DNA of 16,737 nucleotides from DATDOR01 sp035512695 (GCA_035512695.1 DATKDL010000057.1:1-16737), one strand, 5' to 3'; numbered from the stretch's first letter, positions 1 through 6,745 are shown. The notes: a model not told the origin generated them from the letters alone. Made by a program: numbers and translations.

Positions 1-80
1 GCTCCCCCACCAAATAGGGAGTGGCGTGCCGGGGCGGCGCCCCTCCTCGAGCAATCTGTCCCCGAATGAGGAGACCGAAG

Positions 81-455
81 ATGAAGGACCTGACCGTCAT
101 CCTCGTCAATCGCCCGGGCACCATCGCGGACGCCGCCGAGGCGCTCGGAAGAGCGGGTGTGAACATCGAAGGGGTCTGCGGCTTCCCCGCGGGTGGCGAG
201 GGTGTCTTGCACGTCCTCGTCGAGGATGCGGACGCTGGTCGTCAAGCGCTCGAGGCGGCAGGCCTCGAGGTGCGGGCCGAACGGGAGGTGGTCATTCTCG
301 GGCAGTTGCCGCAGCAGCCCGGCACCCTTGGGGCGACGCTCCGCCGGATCGCCGACGCCGGCGTCAATGTCGACCTCGTGTACAGCACCGAGGACGGACG
401 CGTGGTGCTCAGCGGCGAGGACGTGGCTGGGCTGCGGCAAGCGGCGGCGCAGTAG
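81..455 (+). CDS. Tandem ACT-domain protein (amino-acid-binding regulatory type)
   Basis: A 124-residue protein made of two ACT-like halves. The first half (about residues 1-68) opens with LTVILVNRPGTIADAAEALG. The second half (about 73-124) opens with GQLPQQPGTLGATLRRIADAG. Both contain the P-G-T-(I/L) turn followed by a helix and a 'G-V-N-(I/V)' strand, which is the ligand-binding signature of ACT domains. No catalytic domain is attached, so it is probably a small regulatory or amino-acid-sensing protein; the ligand cannot be read from sequence. I chose the ATG at 81 because GAGGAG (68-73) lies 7 nt upstream; an upstream in-frame ATG at 21 has no such site and would add a 20-residue extension unlike the fold. 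It is followed by about 490 bp without an intact gene. Confidence 0.8.
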   Translation: MKDLTVILVNRPGTIADAAEALGRAGVNIEGVCGFPAGGEGVLHVLVEDADAGRQALEAAGLEVRAEREVVILGQLPQQPGTLGATLRRIADAGVNVDLVYSTEDGRVVLSGEDVAGLRQAAAQ

Positions 456-598
456 CCAGGACATAGGACTGCCGACACAGAGGCCTCGCATACCCAAGCG
501 ATCGTCAACGAGGGCCCTCCGACCTCGTATCTCCAGGGCGACGGGTGCCACGTCGACCTCGACCGGCGACGGCCCGCACCTGAGCGCCCCGGTGCGTT

Positions 599-838
599 TT
601 AAGTCGGCCTTGGCTTGCGGGATGTCCGCCTGCTGCACCATTTCGCCAAGGGCCCGAAGCCAGGCGACAGCTCGCTCGGCTGGCACGCTGGCGTTCGATC
701 CCTCATCGATCGACGCGAGCTGGCTGCGAAGCTCGGCGATCCGGGCCAGGTAGGTAGCGTCGGCAACATCACCCGCCGCGTGCTCAAGAGCGAGGTCGCG
801 CTTCTGGCGCTCGATCCGCGCACGATCGATCGTTACGG
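599..838 (-). pseudogene. Fragment resembling the C-terminal region of a serine recombinase
   Basis: The minus-strand frame entering at about 838 reads VTIDRARIERQKRDLALEHA, then a helix-rich stretch with ATYLARIAELRSQLASID and AERAVAWLRALGEMVQQADI, ending near QAKADL at about 599. This resembles the coiled-coil region after the zinc ribbon of large serine recombinases/resolvases, where motifs such as 'EYLRRRAEL' and 'R(A)LL' occur. The frame has an in-frame stop (TGA) just upstream at about 855, no start codon, and no catalytic N-terminal domain, so it is at best a remnant. The frame stays open further downstream toward 456 and antisense to the ACT gene, but I see no family similarity there. 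Confidence is moderate because the recognition rests on helix pattern only. Confidence 0.42.
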
Positions 839-947
839 GGCGCTGGGCCGATCATGGGACGACGACAAGTGGGTGAAGGTATGGGGAACCATCGCCGACG
901 GGCACTCTGATCACCGCGACGCTGCGGAACTTGAATAGGAGAAGAGA

Positions 948-1448
948 ATGGAAACTCTCGAAAACAGTTCTGAAAAACCAAGCACACATTTTGGCTGGGT
1001 GCTGGTGTTAATTGTGGCCATTTTGCAAGCATTAAGTAGTTTTTTCCTCTTATTCGGTAATAGCGTAGAGACTTTTGAGGTCGACACTGGTATTGCCTGG
1101 ACAGAATTGATCGAGGTATTTCCTACTGTGGCCACTCAGGTTGAGATGTCCCAGCAATCGTCAACTGCCGGCAGTCTGGTTATTGGGCTGATGTCGATAG
1201 CGATCATTTTGTTTGCTTTAAGAAAGGGTGACGTTTGGGCCTGGTTCACAATGTGGCTGATGCCTCTATTTATGTTACCGGGAACTATTTCACTTGCCCA
1301 ATCAGATAATCCAGCCTGGGTGGCGGTTATGGGGGGTGGATTAATTTTGTTAGCTGCTTTGGGCTTATTAATCTCCTTTCCAACTTCAATTCTAGACCGG
1401 AACTCTGTGCCCCGTGATCAGGTTGGGGGCGAAGGGCAAACGAAGTGA
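948..1448 (+). CDS. Hypothetical four-helix membrane protein, AT-rich gene
   Basis: A 166-residue protein with four predicted hydrophobic segments: about residues 16-37 (WVLVLIVAILQALSSFFLLF), 75-91 (SLVIGLMSIAIILFAL), 95-116 (VWAWFTMWLMPLFMLPGTI) and 125-145 (WVAVMGGGLILLAALGLLIS). Between helices 1 and 2 lies an acidic loop of about 35 residues. The start ATG is supported by AGGAGA at 937-942. I do not recognise a characterised family; short W-A-W-containing helices like the third are common in uncharacterised membrane proteins of environmental bacteria. The gene is clearly AT-richer than the ACT gene before it and the kyn genes after it, so it may have been acquired separately. Confidence 0.72.
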   Translation: METLENSSEKPSTHFGWVLVLIVAILQALSSFFLLFGNSVETFEVDTGIAWTELIEVFPTVATQVEMSQQSSTAGSLVIGLMSIAIILFALRKGDVWAWFTMWLMPLFMLPGTISLAQSDNPAWVAVMGGGLILLAALGLLISFPTSILDRNSVPRDQVGGEGQTK

Positions 1449-1507
1449 AGAATATCAATGAACAAACAACAAGTCGATCCGTGGCTCATCCATTTCCCGA
1501 TCCAGAG

Positions 1508-1536
1508 ACCCCAAAGGTCTTAAAGACCTTTGGGGT
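1508..1536. terminator. Perfect inverted repeat between convergent genes
   Basis: The arms CCCCAAAGGTCTT and AAGACCTTTGGGG are perfect complements around a single central base, giving a stem of about 11 bp with a 5-nt loop. It lies 60 nt after the membrane-protein stop and ends right at the stop codon of the minus-strand amine oxidase remnant, so it sits between convergent reading frames. Only a short T run (TTT) follows on the plus strand and none on the minus strand, so its efficiency as an intrinsic terminator is uncertain. Confidence 0.6.
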
Positions 1537-1968
1537 TTACACCAACTTCTCCACCACCCCCTCCGCCGTCGCGAGCGCCCCCTCCACCCACCCCTGCGCG
1601 GCCGAATACGCCTCCCCGCACACGTATACCTCCCAATCCTCCCGCGGCTGAACCATCGCCGGCCCAACCTCCCAGGCCTTCACCCCGATATCCCACGAGT
1701 TCCACGCCCCGCCGAACGGATCCCTGCCCCAGTCCGCAAAAGCGGCCGCATACGGCTCGGGGATGTACTCGATATCGTGCACCAGCTTGAGCTGCCGCTG
1801 GGCGTGCTCGATCATCTGCTTCGGCGCGGCATAGCTGTTCCAGCGCTCGGGTGATTCGAACGGATCGTCGTCCTGCGGCATCGGTTCGTCCGGGGCCAAC
1901 CCCCGCCAGAACCCGACGTGGCGGCCGTCGAAAGTGTGATTTTTCAGTGAAATCTGTGTTCCATCATG
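1537..1968 (-). pseudogene. Flavin monoamine oxidase family, C-terminal remnant only
   Basis: The minus-strand frame from about 1965 to the TAA at 1537-1539 encodes about 140 residues matching the C-terminal end of bacterial FAD-dependent amine oxidases. It has FDGRHVGFWRGL, then DPFGGAWNSWDIGVKAWEVG, and the final FAD-binding segment VYVCGEAYSAAQGWVEGALA. Full-length members have about 450-550 residues, so the N-terminal Rossmann FAD domain and most of the substrate domain are missing. The frame is bounded upstream by a TGA overlapping the end of kynU, and no start codon with a ribosome-binding site exists (a TTG at 1897-1899 is in frame but unsupported). The protein could not bind FAD normally. 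Its position next to kynureninase suggests the intact gene once belonged to an amino-acid or tryptophan catabolic cluster. Confidence 0.75.
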
Positions 1969-3211
1969 TCACTTCAACCGAAGCGCGTTTGTAGGTCTCA
2001 TACATTTTCTCATCAACAATCCTCGCCATCCCTTCCACCGCCCGATAGATCTCCTCGAAGCTCGTGTAAATCGGCGCAACGCCCAGCCTCAGATTGTCCG
2101 GCGCGCGGAAGTCGGGGATGACGCCCAGCTCCTCGATCAGAGCCTGGTCGATGCCCCAGGCCTCGGGGTGGGATAACGAAATGTGCGAACCACGGACGGC
2201 GTGGTCGCGGGGGCTCTTCAGTCCGTAGCCGCGCGCGGCGAGTTCCGACTCCCAATTTTCGATCAGGAAATCGGTTTGGGCGAGGGATTTGGTCCGCAGG
2301 GCGTCCAGGCCGGCCTCCAGCAGCAGGTCGACCCCTGGTTCGATGGCGGCGATCGAGAGGATGGTCGGGGTGCCGGTCAGGGTGCGGCGGAGACCGGGGG
2401 CCGGCTGGTACTCGAGGCCGAATTCGAACGGCCGGTCCTGCCCGATCCAGCCGGCGATGGGGTTGCGGATCTCCTCCTGGAGATCCTTCCGGACATAGAG
2501 GAAGGCCGGCGCGCCGGGGCCGCCATTCAAATACTTGTACGTGCACCCGACCGCCAAATCCGCCCCGGCCTCCGCCAGCCCGACCGGGACCGCGCCGGCG
2601 GAGTGGCTCAGATCCCAGAGGGTCAGCGCCCCGGCGCGGTGCGCCATTTCTGTTACCCGGCCCAGCGGGTAGGTCCAGCCGCTCTTGAAGACGGTGTGCG
2701 ACAGGCTGAGCAAGGCCGTGCGGTCGTCGACGGCATCCGCCAGCCCATCGAGCGGGTCGTTCAGCCCGTCGGACGGGACGATGATGAGTTCGGCGCCCGA
2801 CGCCCGGCAGACGGATTCCAGGATATAGATGTCGGACGGGAAGTTGAGGTCGTCGGTTACGATCTTCGCCCGCCCCGGCCGCATTTCAAGAGCCGCCGCG
2901 GCCAGTTTGTACAGGTTGATCGAGGTCGAATCGGCGATGATGACCTCACCCGCCGCCGCTCCGACCAGCCGGGCGATCTTATCCCCTATGCGGGTCTGCA
3001 GGTCCAGCCACCAGCCCTCGTTCCAGCCGCGGATCAGGCGGTCGGACCATTTCGCCAGCAACTCATCCATCAAGGGGCGGACGGCTTTGGGCATGCGACC
3101 GAGGGAGTTGCCGTCGAGGTAGATCAAGCCGGGGTCGGGGATCTCGAAGCGGTCGCGGAAGTGGGCGAGAGGGTCGGTGGAGTCGAGGGTGCGGGCTTGG
3201 GTAATATCCAT
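1964..3211 (-). CDS. kynU: Kynureninase (PLP-dependent)
   Basis: A 415-residue protein, the usual length for kynureninase, a cytoplasmic PLP enzyme that cleaves kynurenine to anthranilate and alanine (3-hydroxykynurenine to 3-hydroxyanthranilate). Visible family features are the N-terminal YLDGNSLGRMP (31-41), FPSD (124-127), LWDLSHSAGAVPV (198-210) with the PLP-contacting Asp200, and the Schiff-base Lys226 in CTYKYLNGGPGAPAF. The C-terminal RLGVAPIYTSFEEIYRAV is also typical. The N-terminal alignment fixes the ATG at 3209-3211, yet no Shine-Dalgarno precedes it: a repeat arm starts at the start codon. The gene diverges from kynA across 134 bp, and the two steps belong to one pathway. The formamidase step (kynB) is not in the window. 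Confidence 0.95.
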   Translation of the reverse strand: MDITQARTLDSTDPLAHFRDRFEIPDPGLIYLDGNSLGRMPKAVRPLMDELLAKWSDRLIRGWNEGWWLDLQTRIGDKIARLVGAAAGEVIIADSTSINLYKLAAAALEMRPGRAKIVTDDLNFPSDIYILESVCRASGAELIIVPSDGLNDPLDGLADAVDDRTALLSLSHTVFKSGWTYPLGRVTEMAHRAGALTLWDLSHSAGAVPVGLAEAGADLAVGCTYKYLNGGPGAPAFLYVRKDLQEEIRNPIAGWIGQDRPFEFGLEYQPAPGLRRTLTGTPTILSIAAIEPGVDLLLEAGLDALRTKSLAQTDFLIENWESELAARGYGLKSPRDHAVRGSHISLSHPEAWGIDQALIEELGVIPDFRAPDNLRLGVAPIYTSFEEIYRAVEGMARIVDEKMYETYKRASVEVT

Positions 3212-3280
3212 CGAAAATTGAGAATCGAGAATCGAAAACCAAGAACCTTGACTTTTTATTCTCGATTTTCGATCTTCGAT
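3210..3280. repeat. Inverted repeat with ATCGA-type 7-bp periodicity in the kynU/kynA interval
   Basis: The left arm 3210-3232 and right arm 3258-3280 are inverted copies matching at 20 of 23 positions. Within each arm the word ATCGA recurs about every 7 bp (for example AATCGAGAATCGA). The left arm overlaps the first bases of kynU. The translated minus strand gives the pattern FDSRFSIFD, which I have seen as an intergenic repeat translation in environmental bacterial genomes (recollection, not checked). A heptamer-periodic inverted repeat of different sequence also lies upstream of glmS in this window. Confidence 0.7.
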
Positions 3281-3345
3281 TATTTCTTACGATACCACAG
3301 GTGAGGTTAAAATCTAAACAGCACCATTCAATCATCGGAGGACTT

Positions 3346-4131
3346 ATGTCCGCAAAGACCTACGCCAGCTACCTCCAGCTCGACCCCTTGCTCTCCCTTC
3401 AGCGCCAGGACGAGCCCGGCTACGAGCACGACCAGATGCTATTCATCGTCATCCACCAGGTCTACGAACTCTGGTTCAAGACGATCCTGTACGAGATGGA
3501 CTACCTGGCCCGGTCGCTGCGAGCGAACGACGCCTCCCACGCCCTCCACACCCTGCGGCGGATCCTGACGATCCTGAAGACCTGCGTCGCCCAGATCGAC
3601 GTCCTGGAGACGATGACGCCGCAGGAGTTCCTGTCCTTCCGGGATAAGCTGGACGCCGCGTCCGGTTTTCAATCTTTCCAGTTTCGGGAGATCGAGTTCT
3701 TCCTGGGGTACAAGCGGAAGGGCGCCCTGGCCAACTACGAGGAAGGGAGCGCCCACTGGAGACAGCTGCTAAAACGCTACCAGGCGCCGACCCTGTGGGA
3801 TGCCTTTCTTTATTATCTAAATATCAACGGGCACACCGTACCGGCGGAGCTGCTCGAACGGGATGTGACCGAGAAGGTCGAGGCGTCACCCGCCCTCCAG
3901 CGTGTCCTGCTCGAATTGTACCGGCAGGAGGCCGGCGACGTCCGGGTCTGCGAGCGGCTGGTTGACCTGGACGAGGGTTTCCAGGAATGGCGCTACCGGC
4001 ACGTCAAGATGGTCGAACGGACGATCGGGGGGAGGACGGGGACGGGGGGGTCGTCGGGCGTGGGGTACCTGGCGGGGACGCTGTTCAAGCCGTTTTTTCC
4101 GGATCTGTGGGCGATCCGGTCGGAGTTATAA
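3346..4131 (+). CDS. kynA: Tryptophan 2,3-dioxygenase (heme)
   Basis: A 261-residue protein of the homotetrameric heme tryptophan 2,3-dioxygenase family, which opens the indole ring of L-tryptophan to N-formylkynurenine, the first step of the kynurenine pathway. It has YASYLQLDPLLSLQ near the N-terminus and HDQMLFIVIHQVYELWFK (29-45), whose His37 corresponds to the substrate-pocket histidine. QSFQFREIEFFLGYK (109-123) carries the substrate-carboxylate Arg, and RYRHVKMVERTIG (216-228) contains the probable heme-ligating His219. The glycine-rich TGTGGSSGVGYL loop follows. I chose the ATG at 3346 because GGAGG (3337-3341) lies 4 nt upstream; the longer frame beginning at 3301 has no ribosome-binding site. 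It is divergent from kynU and followed by a strong hairpin. Confidence 0.95.
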   Translation: MSAKTYASYLQLDPLLSLQRQDEPGYEHDQMLFIVIHQVYELWFKTILYEMDYLARSLRANDASHALHTLRRILTILKTCVAQIDVLETMTPQEFLSFRDKLDAASGFQSFQFREIEFFLGYKRKGALANYEEGSAHWRQLLKRYQAPTLWDAFLYYLNINGHTVPAELLERDVTEKVEASPALQRVLLELYRQEAGDVRVCERLVDLDEGFQEWRYRHVKMVERTIGGRTGTGGSSGVGYLAGTLFKPFFPDLWAIRSEL

Positions 4132-4134
4132 TGC

Positions 4135-4185
4135 GAAAAACGGATGTATGGCCGGGGCAAAAACCCGGCCACACATCCGTTTTTC
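4135..4185. terminator. Intrinsic terminator after kynA
   Basis: Arms 4135-4156 and 4164-4185 pair over 22 bp with one mismatch around a 7-nt A-rich loop. The outer ends are an A run on the left and TTTTT on the right, so the structure could terminate in both directions. It begins 3 nt after the kynA stop. Confidence 0.88.
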
Positions 4186-4210
4186 ACCGAACTGTGCAAG
4201 GAGTGATGCG

Positions 4211-4489
4211 ATGGTTTCGGCAATCGTTTTAATGAAAATCGCGCGGGACCGGATCAACGAGGTCGCGGAGAAGCTGGTCGGGATCGGGGGCGTTTCGGAG
4301 GTCTTCTCGGTCGCGGGGCGCTATGACCTGGTGGCGCTGGTGCGGGTGAAGACAAACGGCGAGCTGGCGGACGTGGTCACGAAGGAGATGCTGCAGATAG
4401 AGGCGATCGTCGATACGGAGACGCTGATCGCCTTTAAAGTCTACTCCAGGCATGACCTGGAAAGGATGTTCTCAGTCGGGATGGATTGA
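4211..4489 (+). CDS. Stand-alone Lrp/AsnC ligand-binding (RAM) domain protein
   Basis: A 92-residue protein consisting only of the effector-binding/oligomerisation domain of Lrp/AsnC regulators: AIVLMKIARDRINEVAEKL, GGVSEVFSVAGRYDLVALVR, then the C-terminal strand LIAFKVYSRHDLERMF. The G-x-Y-D-L core (GRYDLVALV) is the diagnostic part. The N-terminal helix-turn-helix of full-length Lrp (about 150 residues) is absent, and there is no room for it upstream because the kynA terminator intervenes. The start ATG has AAGGAG at 4198-4203, 7 nt away. Stand-alone members of this family bind amino acids and can assemble with full-length Lrp paralogues. A tryptophan-related role is suggested only by position next to kynA. 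Confidence 0.85.
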   Translation: MVSAIVLMKIARDRINEVAEKLVGIGGVSEVFSVAGRYDLVALVRVKTNGELADVVTKEMLQIEAIVDTETLIAFKVYSRHDLERMFSVGMD

Positions 4490-4491
4490 AA

Positions 4492-4533
4492 AAAAAGTGC
4501 GCCCCCCGTAAGAAAACGGGGGGCGCACTTTTT
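4492..4533. terminator. Bidirectional terminator between the Lrp-domain gene and glmS
   Basis: A perfect 18-bp stem (4492-4509 with 4516-4533) closes a 6-nt loop, with A5 on the left and T5 on the right. It lies between convergent genes: 2 nt after the Lrp-domain stop, and its last base is the first base of the glmS stop codon. It fits a terminator serving both. Confidence 0.92.
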
Positions 4534-6374
4534 CATTCGACCGTTACGCTTTTTGCTAAATTGCGCGGCTGGTCCACATCCAGTCCCCGTTCAAAGGCAA
4601 TGTGATACGCCAGCAGCTGCAGCGGGATCACATTGACGACCGGGCTGAGCATCCAGGGAGTCTCGGGGACCCACAGGACGTGATCGGCCAGTCCGGCGAT
4701 CAGGTCGTCGCCCTCGGTGGCGACGACGACGACCGGGGCGCCGCGGGCGCGGGCCTGCTCGACCTGGCTGATCATCTTCTCGTACCAGGGATCACGGGTG
4801 GCGATCACGATCACGGGCATGTCGCGGTCAATCAGGGCGATCGGGCCGTGCTTCATCTCCCCGGCCGGGTAGCCCTCCGCGTGGATGTAGGAGATTTCTT
4901 TCAGCTTCAACGCGCCTTCGTAGGCCGTCGGCATGTTGACGCCGCGGCCGAGATAGAGACAGTGCTGCATGTCGACCAACGCATGGGCGACGGCCTTGAT
5001 CGCGTCCTCGCGCTCGAGGACGTGTCCGACCAGCGCCGGGACCAGGCGCAGGTCGTTGACCAGCTTCCGGCGCTCCGCCTCCTTCAACAGCCCGCGCTTG
5101 TCCGCCAGCAGGACGGCCAGCATGTACTGGTCGACCAGCGGGGCGGTGTAAGCCTTCGTTGAGGCCACGCCGATCTCGGGTCCGGTTTGCATCGTGATCA
5201 CGCCGTCGGAGAGGCGCATGGCCTGCGAGCCGATCGCGTTGACGATCGACCAGAGGGTCGCCCCCCGGCTCCGACCTTCCTCCATCGCCGCCAGGGTATC
5301 GGCTGTCTCGCCGGACTGGCTGATCGCCAGGACGACGTCGTCCGGACCGACGAGCGGGTCGGCGTAGCGGAACTCGCTGGCGATCGAGACCTCGACCGGG
5401 ATCCGGGCGATCCGTTCGATCAGGACCTTGCCGACCATCCCGGCATAGGCAGCCGTGCCGCAGGCTGTGATGACGATTTTGTTGATCTTCCGGGCGAATT
5501 CTTCCGTCAGGTTAAGATCGGGCAGGTGGATGCGGCCCTCTTCGAAGTCCGCCCGGCCGCCGATCGTGTCGGTCAGTGCGCGGACCTGTTCGTGGATTTC
5601 CTTGTGCATGAAGTGGCGGTATTCGCCCTTCTCGGCCGCGACCGGATCCCAGGAGATGTTCTGAATTTCGAACGCTACGGGTTCGCCGTCGAGGGTCTGC
5701 AAAGTGGCCCCGTCCCGGGTCACGACGGCCATCTGGTGCGATTCCAGGAAAGCCATCTCGCGGGTGTGTTCGAGGATGGCGGGGATGTCCGAGGCGATGA
5801 ACATCTCGCCTTCGCCGAACCCGATAGCGACCCCGCCGGAGTGCCCGATCCGGGCGGCGATGATCTTGTCGGGTTCGCGGGCGCTCATCGCCACGACGGC
5901 GTGGGCGCCCTTCAGGTGCTTGAGGGCCTTCCGGGCCGCTTCGGGGAGGTCGTTCTCGCTGGAGAGATAACGCTCGATCAGGTGGACGATCGTTTCGGTG
6001 TCGGTGTCCGAGCGGAACACGACGCCTTCTGCTTCGAGTTCGTCCTTGAGCTCGAGGAAATTCTCCACGATCCCGTTGTGGACGATGACGACTTCGCCCG
6101 TCATCCCCATGTGGGGATGGGCGTTCTCAGCGTTGGGGGCGCCGTGGGTCGCCCAGCGGGTGTGCCCGATCCCGACCGAGCCGCTCACCGGCGAGCCGTT
6201 CACAAGCGTTTCCAGGTTGTGAAGCTTCCCGGCGTCGCGCCGGATCTCGATCCCCCTCTCGTTCAGCACGGCCAGCCCCGCGGAATCGTACCCGCGGTAC
6301 TCCAACCGTTTCAGGCCATTCATGATGATCGGCGTCGCGTCACGCGGGCCGATGTAGCCGACGATTCCACACAT
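4533..6374 (-). CDS. glmS: Glutamine--fructose-6-phosphate aminotransferase (isomerizing)
   Basis: A 613-residue enzyme that makes glucosamine-6-phosphate from fructose-6-phosphate and glutamine, the entry step to UDP-GlcNAc and peptidoglycan. The class-II glutamine amidotransferase domain starts MCGIVGYIG; Cys2 becomes the N-terminal nucleophile, and GHTRWATHGAPNAENAHPH follows. Two SIS sugar-isomerase domains follow (ITACGTAAYAGMVGKV, SQSGETADTL, SIVNAIGS; then YLGRGVNMPTAYEGALKLKE and AGEMKHGPIALID). The C-terminal tail DQPRNLAKSVTVE carries the catalytic Lys608. The start at 6374 is dictated by the required Met-Cys and by GGAGG at 6380-6384; an in-frame TTG 12 nt further upstream overlaps the ribosome-binding site. 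The leader carries a candidate glmS ribozyme, so regulation by its own product is likely. Confidence 0.97.
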   Translation of the reverse strand: MCGIVGYIGPRDATPIIMNGLKRLEYRGYDSAGLAVLNERGIEIRRDAGKLHNLETLVNGSPVSGSVGIGHTRWATHGAPNAENAHPHMGMTGEVVIVHNGIVENFLELKDELEAEGVVFRSDTDTETIVHLIERYLSSENDLPEAARKALKHLKGAHAVVAMSAREPDKIIAARIGHSGGVAIGFGEGEMFIASDIPAILEHTREMAFLESHQMAVVTRDGATLQTLDGEPVAFEIQNISWDPVAAEKGEYRHFMHKEIHEQVRALTDTIGGRADFEEGRIHLPDLNLTEEFARKINKIVITACGTAAYAGMVGKVLIERIARIPVEVSIASEFRYADPLVGPDDVVLAISQSGETADTLAAMEEGRSRGATLWSIVNAIGSQAMRLSDGVITMQTGPEIGVASTKAYTAPLVDQYMLAVLLADKRGLLKEAERRKLVNDLRLVPALVGHVLEREDAIKAVAHALVDMQHCLYLGRGVNMPTAYEGALKLKEISYIHAEGYPAGEMKHGPIALIDRDMPVIVIATRDPWYEKMISQVEQARARGAPVVVVATEGDDLIAGLADHVLWVPETPWMLSPVVNVIPLQLLAYHIAFERGLDVDQPRNLAKSVTVE

Positions 6375-6386
6375 GGGTTCCTCCAA

Positions 6387-6462
6387 AACGTGCGAGGTGC
6401 AAGGTGCGAGGTGCGAAGTTCACCCCCGCACCTTGCACCTTGTACCTTGTACCTTGCACGTT
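6387..6462. repeat. Inverted repeat built of GTGCRAG heptamers in the glmS leader
   Basis: The left arm 6387-6418 and right arm 6431-6462 pair over 32 positions with six differences. Inside each arm the unit GTGCAAG/GTGCGAG repeats about every 7 bp. Five of the six differences are G (left) against T (right), which become G-U pairs in a plus-strand RNA but C-A mismatches in a minus-strand RNA; the sixth, at the loop end, is A against C. The element ends 2 bp from the glmS ribosome-binding site (GGAGG, 6380-6384), so in the glmS mRNA it lies directly before the start region. Confidence 0.8.
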
Positions 6463-6544
6463 CGTTGCCACAATCCCCCGCCGTTGCCCGCCCGATTGCT
6501 CGCGCGGTGTTGTGCGGGGGGTACGGTGTTTGGAGGAAAAACGA

Positions 6545-6690
6545 CGGGGGTGGCCGACCCGGAGGGCTTCCGCTGATCTTTCGATTTTCCCGGGGAGATT
6601 CCGCTCCCCGGTTAGCCCCGCCTTGCGGCGGGGAACCCTCGACCTCGTCACCCGGGCGGTGGATCTGCCCGGGTCATGCGCTTGTTTTCC
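6545..6690 (-). ncRNA. Candidate glmS self-cleaving ribozyme/riboswitch with inserted hairpins
   Basis: Read on the minus strand, the glmS leader follows the glmS ribozyme consensus in order. (i) AGCGC at 6682-6678, with the expected cleavage between A6682 and G6681. (ii) An 8-bp P1-type hairpin, ACCCGGGC (6674-6667) with GCCCGGGT (6657-6650). (iii) The conserved GACGAGG (6649-6643) directly after P1. (iv) GAGGG (6640-6636), complementary to CCCTC (6566-6562). (v) ATCGAAAGATC (6585-6575), then AGCGGAAGCCCTCC (6574-6561), matching the consensus '(C)GGCGGATGCC..CC'. The P2/P2.1-type pairing is retained as GC-UGA with UCA-GC. Between (iv) and (v), where the known RNAs have only a short U-rich link, are two extra hairpins (6633-6616 with a GCAA tetraloop, and 6611-6590). 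In known members glucosamine-6-phosphate is the cofactor and cleavage lowers glmS mRNA. The 3' boundary and P3/P4 helices were not resolved by eye. Confidence 0.78.
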
Positions 6691-6745
6691 TCGTACGGCG
6701 GTTATCGTTGAATCACAGCCTCCTGGTCCGAATTAATGTTCGCAA

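Noticed and set aside
615..938. A 107-codon plus-strand frame before the membrane-protein gene
   Set aside because: No ribosome-binding site and no family resemblance; the opposite strand has the better protein-like pattern.
1445..1651. A 68-codon plus-strand frame starting GTG at the end of the membrane-protein gene
   Set aside because: It runs through the inverted repeat and becomes P/S/T-rich antisense to the amine oxidase remnant; not a credible gene.
2183..3304. A 373-codon open frame on the plus strand opposite kynU
   Set aside because: It is a GC-rich shadow frame of a certain gene; its translation is low-complexity R/G/D/Q-rich without domain features.
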